DNA of 64,000 nt, taken from assembly GCA_030168575.1 (NCBI GenBank), contig CP115555.1, forward strand, positions 1,488,001-1,552,000. Reading direction: 5' to 3'. The notes beneath the pieces were generated by a model, which was not told the origin of the DNA, ran no database searches, and was given only the letters and a program-made list of their open reading frames with translations. Position numbers and translations under genes: made by a program. Source of the stretch: Methanomassiliicoccales archaeon LGM-RCC1. Lineage in GTDB: Archaea > Thermoplasmatota > Thermoplasmata > Methanomassiliicoccales > Methanomethylophilaceae. Positions 26,040 through 33,960 of this stretch are shown one piece after another (within the stretch, counting starts at the first letter, position 1; each line of letters begins with the position of its first letter).

Positions 26040-26060
26040 AAATTGTAATGATTGTAAATT
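26040..26060 (+). promoter_or_regulatory. Operator upstream of DUF6293 regulator gene (copy 1)
   Basis: AAATTGTAAT-N2-TTGTAA-ATT, partly palindromic (GTAAT...ATTAC continues to 26062). A nearly identical site, in opposite orientation, lies at 27024-27044 before the small-protein gene. Ten bases downstream is the TATA element. Confidence 0.55.
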
Positions 26061-26070
26061 ACGTAATAAA

Positions 26071-26081
26071 TGTTATTATAT
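26071..26081 (+). promoter_or_regulatory. TATA element of the DUF6293 regulator gene
   Basis: TGTTATTATAT, about 62 bases before ATG 26143. The same 11 bases recur at the 27047 promoter. Confidence 0.6.
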
Positions 26082-26142
26082 ACCTGCAATGTATTCATAC
26101 AGATAGGGATGCGCTTTGCAGTCTGGTCGTAAAGAAAGGATA

Positions 26143-26955
26143 ATGGTGGCTTGTGTTACCTTTGAGACAACCAAGGTTACCGATCCGATCTTATTCTATG
26201 AGATCAACAGGGCCCACATCATACACTATGTGAGGGACCCGACCAGCCAGAGCAACAACGTGTATCAGGAATTCTACGACCGCGTCAACGAGATCATCAA
26301 AGAGAAGTCGCCGCGCCCCGTAGAGATCGTTGAACACGTTGAGAAGGTCTCGGATTTCTCCCTGATGCTGAAGACCGTTCTGGACATCATCCAGACCGAA
26401 CACTCCACGGCCTTGGAATCCGGAGAGGAATGCGAGATCTATGTCAATATATCGTCCGGTGGGCCTGAATATGCGGCGGCTTCCGCTATCGCATCCATGA
26501 TGGTCCCCGGCACGATTCCTTTCTCAGTAGGCACCAAGACCTACACTGTGAACGATGAGGGTGTTCGCCGCAACTATTTCATCGACGGCAAACCGGTTGG
26601 CCTCACGAAGGAAACGTACGATCCAAGACAGCTGCCGAGCTATTCGATACAGATCCCTGATGAGCGTCTCGTTCGCGGACTTAGGATACTAGATACCCGC
26701 AACAACGAAAGGCTCTCCGTCACCAGTGGAAAGATGATCGCTGCCTTGAAGGAAGCGGGTGTTTGGTACAGAGATACCGAAATAAAGGACCCCAACCGCA
26801 AATCAACTCAACGCCAAACCGAAGCGGTGTATTATCAGAGGGATTTCATCTGGAAGTGGCTTGAGAATGGATGGGTCGAAAAGGATGATCTCAATTCCAA
26901 GTACGTTCTGACCAAAGAAGGACGCAACATCATCAGCACCTTCTACACCGAGTGA
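26143..26955 (+). CDS. DUF6293 regulator: CARF-like sensor domain plus winged helix
   Basis: 270 residues from ATG 26143, preceded by AAAGGA. The N-terminal half has a Rossmann-like pattern (IMVACVTFET start, ISSGGPEYAAASAIASM phosphate-binding-like loop) of the kind seen in CARF proteins. The C-terminal half (about residues 195-270) looks like a winged helix, ending VEKDDLNSKYVLTKEGRNIISTF. This matches the archaeal HFX_2341-type regulators (DUF6293). CARF domains usually bind cyclic oligoadenylates, but no CRISPR-Cas genes are in this window. The shared operator suggests autoregulation. Confidence 0.78.
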   Translation: MVACVTFETTKVTDPILFYEINRAHIIHYVRDPTSQSNNVYQEFYDRVNEIIKEKSPRPVEIVEHVEKVSDFSLMLKTVLDIIQTEHSTALESGEECEIYVNISSGGPEYAAASAIASMMVPGTIPFSVGTKTYTVNDEGVRRNYFIDGKPVGLTKETYDPRQLPSYSIQIPDERLVRGLRILDTRNNERLSVTSGKMIAALKEAGVWYRDTEIKDPNRKSTQRQTEAVYYQRDFIWKWLENGWVEKDDLNSKYVLTKEGRNIISTFYTE

Positions 26956-27023
26956 TCCTCGCCTTTTTTCTTTCCTATTGTAGCATAGGCTCTGAACACG
27001 CTCTCAATATACAATAATAACAA

Positions 27024-27044
27024 CAATTACAACAATTACAATTT
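27024..27044 (-). promoter_or_regulatory. Operator upstream of the 48-aa gene (copy 2)
   Basis: Reverse complement reads AAATTGTAAT-N2-TTGTAA-TTG, matching 18 of 21 positions of the site at 26040-26060, in opposite orientation. It abuts the TATA element at 27047. Confidence 0.55.
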
Positions 27045-27046
27045 GA

Positions 27047-27057
27047 TGTTATTATAT
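27047..27057 (+). promoter_or_regulatory. TATA element of the 48-aa gene
   Basis: TGTTATTATAT, identical over 11 bases to the element at 26071 and about 60 bases before ATG 27108. Confidence 0.6.
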
Positions 27058-27107
27058 TTCTTCGCCGATATAGTAATTGCAGCCCCCAAGACTGCAGGTG
27101 AAAAAAA

Positions 27108-27254
27108 ATGAGTAGCTACAAGCAGACCCTACTGTCCCCTCTTCCTGCAAGCAGGATCAGAGAGCAGAACTACATGAAGTACGACAAATACGGATGCCGT
27201 ATCGATCGTAATAGGAACAGAGAGCTGAACACCATAGTGGCGTTCTTCGACTGA
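27108..27254 (+). CDS. Small basic protein (48 aa), probable DUF6293 regulon member
   Basis: ATG 27108 follows a ribosome-binding site (CAGGTG) with an 8-base A-rich spacer. The product is rich in Arg, Asn and Tyr (for example REQNYMKYDKYGC and RIDRNRNRELN), has a single cysteine, and no membrane helix. I recognise no family. The gene has a clear promoter and operator identical in type to that of the DUF6293 gene about 1 kb upstream, which argues that it is real and co-regulated. Confidence 0.6.
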   Translation: MSSYKQTLLSPLPASRIREQNYMKYDKYGCRIDRNRNRELNTIVAFFD

Positions 27255-27315
27255 TGATGGATGGATCAAACTTGTTAGAAACTTGCCCTAAAGGGCGATA
27301 AAGAGTTTTGGGGGA

Positions 27316-27335
27316 GTTGGGGTGCAAACCCCAAC
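27316..27335 (-). terminator. Hairpin at the end of the FKBP gene
   Basis: GTTGGGGT-GCAA-ACCCCAAC perfect 8-bp stem directly after the minus-strand stop; it may also end the 48-aa transcript. Confidence 0.6.
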
Positions 27336-27336
27336 G

Positions 27337-28035
27337 TCACTCTTTCTTGTTTTCCTTCTTTGCAGAATCCCAGACCTGGACAAACTCGACGCGGTCGACT
27401 CCGAAGGCTGCCCTCAGGTCGGCGACGATCTTGTACTTGGCGATTGCCCAGTTCTGGTCGAACTTGCAGACCTCGGCCTCGGTAACGACGACCTTGTCCG
27501 CCTCAACTGCAACGGCGAATCCCTCGGATGTTCCGGAGGTGAGCTCGATGATTGCGAGTGCCTTTGCCACGTTGTCGGTGATCTCCTCGGTGACTGTGAA
27601 GGTGTACTTCAGGTCGTGACCAGCGAGCTGGTTGTTGAAATCGACCTTTACACGTCCTGCTGCGACGGACATGACGACTCCGTTCCTGTTTCCAAGGGAG
27701 ACACTCATTCCGGGGTAGGGGTTGATCTCCTGCTTGTAGAATTCCTTGAGGGGGTGGAGCTCGATGAGCTTAGGGTTCCTTGCTCCAGCTGCATCCTCGC
27801 AGGGGATTGTGATTGTTGTCTCCTTTCCGATCTCTGCCGACTCGATTGCTGTTGCGAGTGCGGGGAAGAGTGTGTTGGATCCGAAGAGGTATGCCATAGG
27901 GGCGTAGGTGACCTTCTCGTTGAAGATTCCAGCTTCCTTGGCTGCGTCTGCGTCTGTTGTGTCGTACAGTCTCTCGTCAGCGTCGGCGAGATATGCCTTA
28001 TAGGAAAGGCGAACGAGCTTCTTTGCGTCTGCCAT
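27337..28035 (-). CDS. Long FKBP-type peptidyl-prolyl cis-trans isomerase
   Basis: 232 residues from ATG 28035 (MADAKKLVRLSYKAYL). It has the archaeal long-FKBP order: FKBP strands around YDTTDADAAKEAGIF, an inserted flap domain with PYPGMSVSLGNRNGVVMSV and VKVDFNNQLAGHDLKYTFTV, then a C-terminal extra domain of about 75 residues. It catalyses proline isomerisation and acts as a chaperone. Ends at a strong hairpin. Confidence 0.88.
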   Translation of the reverse strand: MADAKKLVRLSYKAYLADADERLYDTTDADAAKEAGIFNEKVTYAPMAYLFGSNTLFPALATAIESAEIGKETTITIPCEDAAGARNPKLIELHPLKEFYKQEINPYPGMSVSLGNRNGVVMSVAAGRVKVDFNNQLAGHDLKYTFTVTEEITDNVAKALAIIELTSGTSEGFAVAVEADKVVVTEAEVCKFDQNWAIAKYKIVADLRAAFGVDRVEFVQVWDSAKKENKKE

Positions 28036-28214
28036 GATGTTCACCGTGATTGGTATTAACTACCTGCGCCGATAGCGTCGCCTATTAAATAAGTATCGTA
28101 TAAGGAAAACATCCGCTATGGACATGCTGGATGCTCCCGATGCTTTATCAATAACAATATTGGATTCTGTGCAAAGCCATATAAACAAGGTGTCTATACC
28201 ATGCAATACTACCT

Positions 28215-28291
28215 GCCGCCTTTGCATAGCCCGGTAGTGCGGCTGACTTGTAATCAGCAGGTCCTGAGTTCGAATCTCAGAGGCGGCTCCA
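28215..28291 (+). tRNA. tRNA-Thr (anticodon TGT), CCA encoded
   Basis: Acceptor GCCGCCT pairs with AGGCGGC. Anticodon stem GCTGA/TCAGC with loop CTTGTAA gives anticodon TGT. The T arm contains GAGTTCGAATCTC. CCA is encoded. An upstream ATATAAAC box lies near 28170. Confidence 0.93.
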
Positions 28292-28340
28292 CTTTCTTCA
28301 AATCCATCTGGGAACAGCTGGAGCCATCAAAAAAAAAAGA

Positions 28341-28356
28341 CCCCGGAGGACCGGGG
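28341..28356. terminator. Hairpin downstream of the two-domain Usp gene
   Basis: CCCCGG-AGGA-CCGGGG, 8 bases past the minus-strand TAA. The opposite strand has a run of A before it, so on the minus strand it is followed by T's. Confidence 0.65.
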
Positions 28357-28364
28357 AATTGGTT

Positions 28365-29156
28365 TTACCTCTCTCTGATGATCGTCACGGGGCATGATGC
28401 ATGAATCATGACCTTCTCGGCAATACTTCCGTTCAGGATCTTCTTCAGTCCAGAGCGTCCATCCGTACCCATGATGACCAGGTCATACATTCCGGATTTG
28501 GAGATGATCGTATCGGCAGCATCTCCGGTAGCGATCTCGGTCGCGACATTGACGCCTGCAGCTGAACATTTATCTGCAACTTCCTTTACCACGGACTCTG
28601 CATCATAATCGCCGTGCTTGACAGAGAATACTGTCAGCCTTCCATTGATGCGCTTGACGGTCTCGATTGCGATATCGATGGCTGCAGCGTGCGTTCCAGA
28701 GACGGGAAGAAGAACTTCCTCGATCCTCTTGGATCCTGATTTCAATGTCAGCACGGGGCAGTACGCACCCTCGATGACTTTTCTCGCAGTTCCTCCGACA
28801 CGGCCGTATCCAGAACTCTTTCCGGTGACTCCCATGATCAACATATCGACTTCTTTGGAGAGCTCGATTAGGATCTCTTCTGGAACGCCCTCGATGAGCT
28901 TGGTATCAACCTCCAGACCGGCCTGCCTTGCTACATGGGCTGCATTCTCGAGGAACATGTTACCTTCAGTCTTCATCCTGAATGAGATCATCGCCCCACC
29001 ATCGATGTTACCGAATCTGTTGTACTCTGTGACATCAACAACATAGACAAAGGTTATGTGAGAGGCGAAAGTGCCTGCAGAATGAACTGCCAAATCGACT
29101 GCCACCTCTGAAAGGGGGCTACCATCGATGGGGACCAATACGTTTTCGAATTTCAT
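28365..29156 (-). CDS. Two-domain universal stress protein
   Basis: 263 residues from ATG 29156 (MKFENVLVPIDGSPLSE). Domain 1 has a degenerate ATP loop (GVTGKSSGYGRVGGTARKV) with SCP replaced by YCPVLTL. Domain 2 has the full G-x2-G-x9-G(S) loop (GTDGRSGLKKILNGSIAEK) and SCPVTII. Fused Usp pairs form an internal dimer. Linked stress genes are absent here. TAA stop. Confidence 0.88.
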   Translation of the reverse strand: MKFENVLVPIDGSPLSEVAVDLAVHSAGTFASHITFVYVVDVTEYNRFGNIDGGAMISFRMKTEGNMFLENAAHVARQAGLEVDTKLIEGVPEEILIELSKEVDMLIMGVTGKSSGYGRVGGTARKVIEGAYCPVLTLKSGSKRIEEVLLPVSGTHAAAIDIAIETVKRINGRLTVFSVKHGDYDAESVVKEVADKCSAAGVNVATEIATGDAADTIISKSGMYDLVIMGTDGRSGLKKILNGSIAEKVMIHASCPVTIIRER

Positions 29157-29343
29157 CAGTTGACACCCCTGATAATCGATATCAGAACGTATATCGGATT
29201 GCGTTGCTACGCTTTTATACGTTGTTAAAACTGGATACATAATAGGTAACAGTTGATTCCAATAGATGCTACCTCATCGTAGAAATACTGAAACGGATAT
29301 GTTTCCAGCATGAATGGCATCTTTACCTCTGGGAGGGCCTGAG

Positions 29344-30012
29344 ATGGGTTGCAGCGGAGGATCCTGTTCCTCGTGTTCCTCATGCTCTACCGGTGACGGC
29401 AGGGACGACAACGAATTGCCGCCAGGCATGTTGGATAGGTACAGCCTTGACCAATCCGTAGCTGATGGCGCCCTTGTCTGGCTTGAGGTCTATCACTGCC
29501 CCGACGGGGCCAGGATATCGGATGCCAGCATGCAGGTACTCGACGAGGTATGCAGAATAAACAAGGGACGCACCTTCGCAGTGCTGTTCGGTGGGCCGGA
29601 ACTGAAATCGTTGTATCCGAAGATCTTCGGTTGCGGTGTGGGAAGCATTTACCACGTCAGAGACAAGGACTCTGAATGCTACGACTCCAACGTCTACTCC
29701 ATTACCCTCTGCGACATAATCGACCGCGTTTCGCCTGCGGTCGTTGCTATGGCAGCCACGGAAAGGGGTGACCAGCTGGGGCAGAAGATCTCTTCGATGC
29801 TGGGCGTGGACCTCAACGCTGGGTGCGCCAAGATTATGATGGACGGCAGGGCCTTGACCACCGAGCCGGCACCGCTCAACCAGTTCATGATCTCCAGAAG
29901 GAACAAGTTCCCTCAGGTTGCTACGATCAAGATTGATTCTTATCCTACGCCCGAACCGAAGGATGGTCAGGGTACAGCCATATATTGGCAGACCTGGAAG
30001 GATCATTCCTAA
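29344..30012 (+). CDS. EtfA N-domain protein with cysteine-rich N-terminus
   Basis: 222 residues from ATG 29344. The N-terminus MGCSGGSCSSCSSCS is a cysteine-rich tail. The body matches the N-terminal domain of electron-transfer flavoprotein alpha (ADGALVWLEV; VLFGGPEL; PAVVAMAATERGDQLGQKI; VDLNAGCAKIMMDG), but there is no C-terminal FAD-binding half and no adjacent EtfB. It could be an electron carrier or AMP-binding remnant in which the cysteine motif holds a Fe-S cluster. Function unknown. Confidence 0.7.
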   Translation: MGCSGGSCSSCSSCSTGDGRDDNELPPGMLDRYSLDQSVADGALVWLEVYHCPDGARISDASMQVLDEVCRINKGRTFAVLFGGPELKSLYPKIFGCGVGSIYHVRDKDSECYDSNVYSITLCDIIDRVSPAVVAMAATERGDQLGQKISSMLGVDLNAGCAKIMMDGRALTTEPAPLNQFMISRRNKFPQVATIKIDSYPTPEPKDGQGTAIYWQTWKDHS

Positions 30013-30024
30013 AAAAAAGGGGAC

Positions 30025-30040
30025 CGTGCCCGAAGGCACG
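30025..30040. terminator. Hairpin between convergent EtfA-like and reductase genes
   Basis: CGTGCC-CGAA-GGCACG, 12 bases past the TAA and 13 bases from the end of the convergent gene. Confidence 0.6.
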
Positions 30041-30053
30041 TAAATGATTGTTA

Positions 30054-30599
30054 TCAGAACCTACTTCCGATCTCGCCAGCCTTGGCAAGGATCTCGGGGT
30101 TCTGCTCAGCTGCATGCGGAGGGTTTGCGTCTACCATTGTCACGTTGCCGATGGGTTCGAACTTGAAGTATGACACCATGCGTCCTGTGATCTGGTTGGC
30201 CAGGTCCTCTGCTCCAGAGGATCCTGCGGTAACAATTACTGCAAGCTTCTTGGGTGTGATGTTGGGGTTGAAGGATCCGTCGATGAAACTGAAGAACCTG
30301 TCCTCCAGAAGCCTGTACTGTCCTGTGGGCTGTCCGAAGTAGACGGCTGTCGAAAGGATGACTCCGTCAGCTTCCCTGATGGCGTCGAGAACGGGGGTAA
30401 GCTCATCCTTGAGAACGCACTTTCCTGCCTTCTTGCATCCCATACATGCGATGCATCCCCTTCTGTCCTTGAGCGACGCAACGTTGAAGACCTGGACATC
30501 GTGTCCCTTTCCCTTCGCTGCATCGACCATGGCATTGAGGATTGTCTCGGAGTTGGCTCCTTTCCTGGGGCTCGAAACCACTGCTACGATCTTTGACAT
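30054..30599 (-). CDS. Flavodoxin-fold NADPH-dependent FMN reductase family protein
   Basis: 181 residues from ATG 30599. SSPRKGANSETIL binds the FMN phosphate, a CIACMGCKKAGKCVLKDEL insert gives the iron-sulfur-flavoprotein-like cysteine cluster, and STAVYFGQPTGQYRLLEDR follows. In methanogens related iron-sulfur flavoproteins (Isf) carry electrons, though the cysteine spacing here only resembles theirs. The ATG follows the UPF0280 stop by 47 bases, so it may be co-transcribed downstream of the homocysteine operon. Confidence 0.82.
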   Translation of the reverse strand: MSKIVAVVSSPRKGANSETILNAMVDAAKGKGHDVQVFNVASLKDRRGCIACMGCKKAGKCVLKDELTPVLDAIREADGVILSTAVYFGQPTGQYRLLEDRFFSFIDGSFNPNITPKKLAVIVTAGSSGAEDLANQITGRMVSYFKFEPIGNVTMVDANPPHAAEQNPEILAKAGEIGSRF

Positions 30600-30646
30600 A
30601 ATGTAACCTCGTCCTTTTGAGAACATGGAGGTATTTAGTTTTCCCT

Positions 30647-31342
30647 TTATGACTGGCCCACATTGACCTTGGATTTAATCATCTCAGGCACGTCTCCGAA
30701 CATCGCGACCTTGTCGCCCACACATGCGAGGCATCCTTTGACGCCTTCGATGGAACCAATGGTTTCTAGCGATTCCGCCAGAGACGTTTCGTCCTTAACG
30801 AGGTTGCCCAGTGCCGTTGCACAGCAATCCGCCAAGATGACATCGTCCGAGAATACGGTGCACACATTGGAGTTCCCAAGGGAGACCGACGGCCCGATCT
30901 TTGCGGATGAGGAGCATATGCCTGTTATCCCCTCGGATGATATGTTGAAAGCCACATCCTTGAGCACAGGGTGGTCGGCGAAGAGTCCTATGGGTACGGT
31001 CCTGTCCGAAAGGAATGCTATATCGCCTCCATTCTCGACAATGGCCTCGGAAGCCCCAGCGTCCCTCATCATCTCGACAGCATGAACAGCTACAGCACCG
31101 GCAACTCCGGCGAACGGCCCCACGCCCGAGAGAACGGATGCGGAAGACATCCTCCTTATCAGCTCATCATCCCCGGGATCGACTGGATAGGGGTCGTAGG
31201 TAAGCTGGAAGAAAGGATCGGCCGCGACCTTCGATTCAATGATCGACCTCGCCTCGAATATGGCATCCTTGGCGACCTTGACGGATTCTTGTTCACAGAC
31301 GATTGTGACGATCGTCTCCTTGTACCGGAATGTTGTCCTCAT
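30647..31342 (-). CDS. UPF0280 family protein (third gene of the homocysteine operon)
   Basis: 231 residues from ATG 31342; its ATG overlaps the ferredoxin gene stop by four bases. It matches UPF0280 (COG2122, ApbE-like): DPFFQLTYDPYPVDPGDDELI, GVGPFAGVAGAVAVHAVE, SDDVILADCCATALGNLV. Family members in methanogens sit beside DUF39 and NIL-ferredoxin genes and are implicated in sulfide-dependent homocysteine formation; a precise activity is not established. TAA stop. Confidence 0.86.
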   Translation of the reverse strand: MRTTFRYKETIVTIVCEQESVKVAKDAIFEARSIIESKVAADPFFQLTYDPYPVDPGDDELIRRMSSASVLSGVGPFAGVAGAVAVHAVEMMRDAGASEAIVENGGDIAFLSDRTVPIGLFADHPVLKDVAFNISSEGITGICSSSAKIGPSVSLGNSNVCTVFSDDVILADCCATALGNLVKDETSLAESLETIGSIEGVKGCLACVGDKVAMFGDVPEMIKSKVNVGQS

Positions 31343-31743
31343 ATGTGGAGGCTCAGAGCGTGGACGGAACAGGCGTTGATGCAGGATCCGCAGGAGATGC
31401 ACTTGCTGTTATCGATCTTGAGCTCCCAGGTGATAGGGTCCAATTCGAAACACATGACCGGGCAGATGGAGACGCATGCGCCGCAGCTCCAGCATTTGTC
31501 CTCGTCACGGGAGATGCGCTTTGCCATCTCGCTGATGGTGAAGCCTTCATCCCTGAGCCTGTTCTCTGCTGCCTTGAGCTTCGATTCGTCCCCCTCAAGG
31601 GCCAGGATCATGACTCCGCTTCCGTCTCCGTCGATCTCGGCCTTCAGGACGTTCGGCTTGAGGTCGAACTCCGTGACTAGAATGTAAGCGACGGACTGCT
31701 GGACGTTGGTGTCGTCGAACTCGATCTTGTACTTCTTATCCAT
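31339..31743 (-). CDS. NIL-domain ferredoxin, homocysteine synthesis (MA1822-like)
   Basis: 134 residues. An N-terminal NIL domain (SVAYILVTEFDLKPNVLKAEI; DESKLKAAENRLRDEGF) is followed by two 4Fe-4S motifs: CWSCGACVSICP and CISCGSCINACS. In Methanosarcina this protein partners a DUF39 protein to turn aspartate semialdehyde into homocysteine using sulfide. Its start is one base from the DUF39 stop and its end overlaps UPF0280, so the three are translated together. Confidence 0.9.
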   Translation of the reverse strand: MDKKYKIEFDDTNVQQSVAYILVTEFDLKPNVLKAEIDGDGSGVMILALEGDESKLKAAENRLRDEGFTISEMAKRISRDEDKCWSCGACVSICPVMCFELDPITWELKIDNSKCISCGSCINACSVHALSLHI

Positions 31744-31744
31744 T

Positions 31745-32896
31745 TCAGCACCCCCTCTCCTGTAGTTTCTTGAGCTTCACATCCGTTGGGAACGAAAGAC
31801 AGGGCTGGTTGAGCAGGAACTCGCCGTGCTCTATCCAATCCTTCAGCTTCGCCGCCACCTCCTTCGCGCCGGCGTAGGAGGACATGGATGATGTCCTGAT
31901 GGTCTTGCCCTCGTACTCCACCTTGCCCGACCTGAGCTGTGCGTAGCTGTATCTGGCCATGGGCGGCCTGTCGATGGGCTGGCTGTAGTCCACCATGTCC
32001 GCGAAGATCATGTCGTCGGATATGGCGCAACGCTCGATGATGCCTTTGTTGAGGATTGGTATCGGTACACCGATACCGACTGCCATGGAGACTCCGTATC
32101 CGGTAATGTCCAGTCCGCGGACGTACTTGGAGTCCATCTGCTTCATGTCGCCGATCAGAGCAAGCGTCCTGGAACCTGCGATCGGAACTCCGTTGACCTC
32201 CTCGACATTGGTCTTGAACTGTGTTCCGGGCCAGGCCACGTATCCCTCTCCTCCCCCTAGGAAGATCCTCGTTCCCATTCCGATGGTCTCCAGATGGGGA
32301 TCGTTCAGCAACGGGGACAGCTGTCCGGCGGAACTGTAGGAAGCGTTCTTCATCTTGGGAAGAAGCTTTCCCATATAGGTGTAAATGGTCTTGTCCGAAG
32401 TGTTGGTTGCCACCCCGTAGTTCTGATAACAGTTGCGGGGATTGTACAGGTATGCGTCGTTGATGTCATCGAGGGTGATGTAGGTATCGATATCCTTCCT
32501 CACATAGCAGTCGGTTCCAGGTCCCCACGCATGGAGATGGATCTTCTTACCTGCGATGAGGTCCTCGATGACGTGAGCTCCTCCGTACCCTCCGGCGGCT
32601 CCCGGTACCGTGGCTGTGGCACCGATGAACGTGTCCACTGCGGCCAGACCTCCGTCCACCTGGACGTCGTTGAGTCTTATCTCTGCCATGCGTATGGGCG
32701 GGGTTGCATGTCCGAAGTTGAGAAATGCTCCGGATGAACACATGGCGCCGAAGGTTCCGGTGGTTACAACATCTACCTCTTCAGCTGCCTTCTCGGATCC
32801 TTTCTTCCTAACGAGGTCGATGACCTCCTCTGCGGTGTAGACCACCGCCTTGCCGGAACGGATCTTCTCGTTAATCTGCTCATACGTCTTGGACAT
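31745..32896 (-). CDS. DUF39 homocysteine biosynthesis protein (aspartate semialdehyde sulfurtransferase)
   Basis: 383 residues of the COG1900 family. Conserved cysteines occur in GAMCSSGAFLNFGH (about residue 53) and GPGTDCYVRKD (about residue 130), matching the two active cysteines described for the Methanosarcina MA1821 protein. Other segments include YCQNY-like CYQNYGVATNTS and LGGGEGYVAWPGTQFKTN. It accepts sulfur and transfers it to the semialdehyde carbon to build homocysteine without O-acetylhomoserine. First gene of the three-gene operon. Confidence 0.9.
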   Translation of the reverse strand: MSKTYEQINEKIRSGKAVVYTAEEVIDLVRKKGSEKAAEEVDVVTTGTFGAMCSSGAFLNFGHATPPIRMAEIRLNDVQVDGGLAAVDTFIGATATVPGAAGGYGGAHVIEDLIAGKKIHLHAWGPGTDCYVRKDIDTYITLDDINDAYLYNPRNCYQNYGVATNTSDKTIYTYMGKLLPKMKNASYSSAGQLSPLLNDPHLETIGMGTRIFLGGGEGYVAWPGTQFKTNVEEVNGVPIAGSRTLALIGDMKQMDSKYVRGLDITGYGVSMAVGIGVPIPILNKGIIERCAISDDMIFADMVDYSQPIDRPPMARYSYAQLRSGKVEYEGKTIRTSSMSSYAGAKEVAAKLKDWIEHGEFLLNQPCLSFPTDVKLKKLQERGC

Positions 32897-32993
32897 ACGC
32901 TCACCTGTTACGGAAGTGTGTATCGCTGGACGTTATTATAATATTTTAGAACACAAGCCAAGCTATAAACGGTCCTTGCCCATTCCAGAGCGC

Positions 32994-33956
32994 ATGAAGA
33001 TCTACGAGGCCTACAGGATGGGCGTCGAAGCCGGGATGAAGAGGGACCTGCGTCCTCGGGAAGAAGTTCAGAGGATCCTTTCGGACGCCAGAGAATGCTA
33101 TGGGTCCATGTCCGACGGCTTCAAGGAGCTGTTCGACCAGGAAAGGCTGTGGAATCCCTATGCGGATTCAAGGTTCTCGGTCGGTGCCGAGAAGGCCAAG
33201 GAACTGGATGCCGAACGCTTCATGTGGGGAATCGACATAACTCCTTCCGAGATACTCCTAGCAGACAGGCTCAGGGAGAGAGGGGAAAGGATCGATGCGG
33301 TCGTCGCCCATCACCCGTTGGGGACCTCGAAGACATGCTTCCCCGAAGTCATGATGCAGATGACTGCCATGTTCGAGAACATGGGCGTACCGAAGGACAA
33401 GGCCTATGAACTGGTGAAGGACAGGATGGAACACGTCCTGAGAGGGATGCAGGGATACAACTACAACCAGGCCGCTGATGCGGCCAGAATACTGGACATC
33501 CCGCTGTTCAACATACACGCTCCCGCCGACAACATGGTGGAGGAGTTCATGGTCAACAAGATGAGGGAGGAACAGCCCGCAACCCTCGGAGATATCATCG
33601 ATTCACTTCTAAAGGAACCCGAGGCACGCGAAGCGGCCAGATGCAACAGTCCGCCCATCATACTGAGAGGATCTCCGGAGGATGAATGCGGTAAGATCAT
33701 GGTGAAGATGAACGGAGGCACCTCGTTCTCCAAAGAGACCTACAAGTCCCTCGCCGATGCAGGAGTTAACACCATCGTTGCGATGCACTATCCTGATGAG
33801 CATTACGATGCTGCCAAGGAGGCAGGCATCAACCTGGTGATCTCAGGCCACATGTGCTCCGACTCCATAGGTGTCAACCTAATATGCGACCTGTGGGAGA
33901 AGGAGGGCATCGAAGTGATTCCCTGCTCCGGCTTCACACGCTTCAGCAGAAACTGA
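32994..33956 (+). CDS. NIF3-like dinuclear-metal protein
   Basis: 320 residues from ATG 32994, 50-60 bases after a TATA element (TTATTATAATATT, 32932-32945). The NIF3 metal ligands appear as VVAHHPLG (two His) early, LDIPLFNIHAPADN in the middle, and VVSGH-like LVISGHMCSDSIG near the end. NIF3 proteins form hexamers with two metals and have been tied to GTP cyclohydrolase-like or nucleotide hydrolase activity; the physiological role is uncertain. The tRNA-dihydrouridine synthase gene follows after 4 bases. Confidence 0.85.
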   Translation: MKIYEAYRMGVEAGMKRDLRPREEVQRILSDARECYGSMSDGFKELFDQERLWNPYADSRFSVGAEKAKELDAERFMWGIDITPSEILLADRLRERGERIDAVVAHHPLGTSKTCFPEVMMQMTAMFENMGVPKDKAYELVKDRMEHVLRGMQGYNYNQAADAARILDIPLFNIHAPADNMVEEFMVNKMREEQPATLGDIIDSLLKEPEAREAARCNSPPIILRGSPEDECGKIMVKMNGGTSFSKETYKSLADAGVNTIVAMHYPDEHYDAAKEAGINLVISGHMCSDSIGVNLICDLWEKEGIEVIPCSGFTRFSRN

Positions 33957-33960
33957 TACG

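Noticed and set aside
26000-27300. CRISPR array near the CARF-like regulator
   Set aside because: Only two copies of a short AT-rich operator; no spaced direct repeats and no cas genes.
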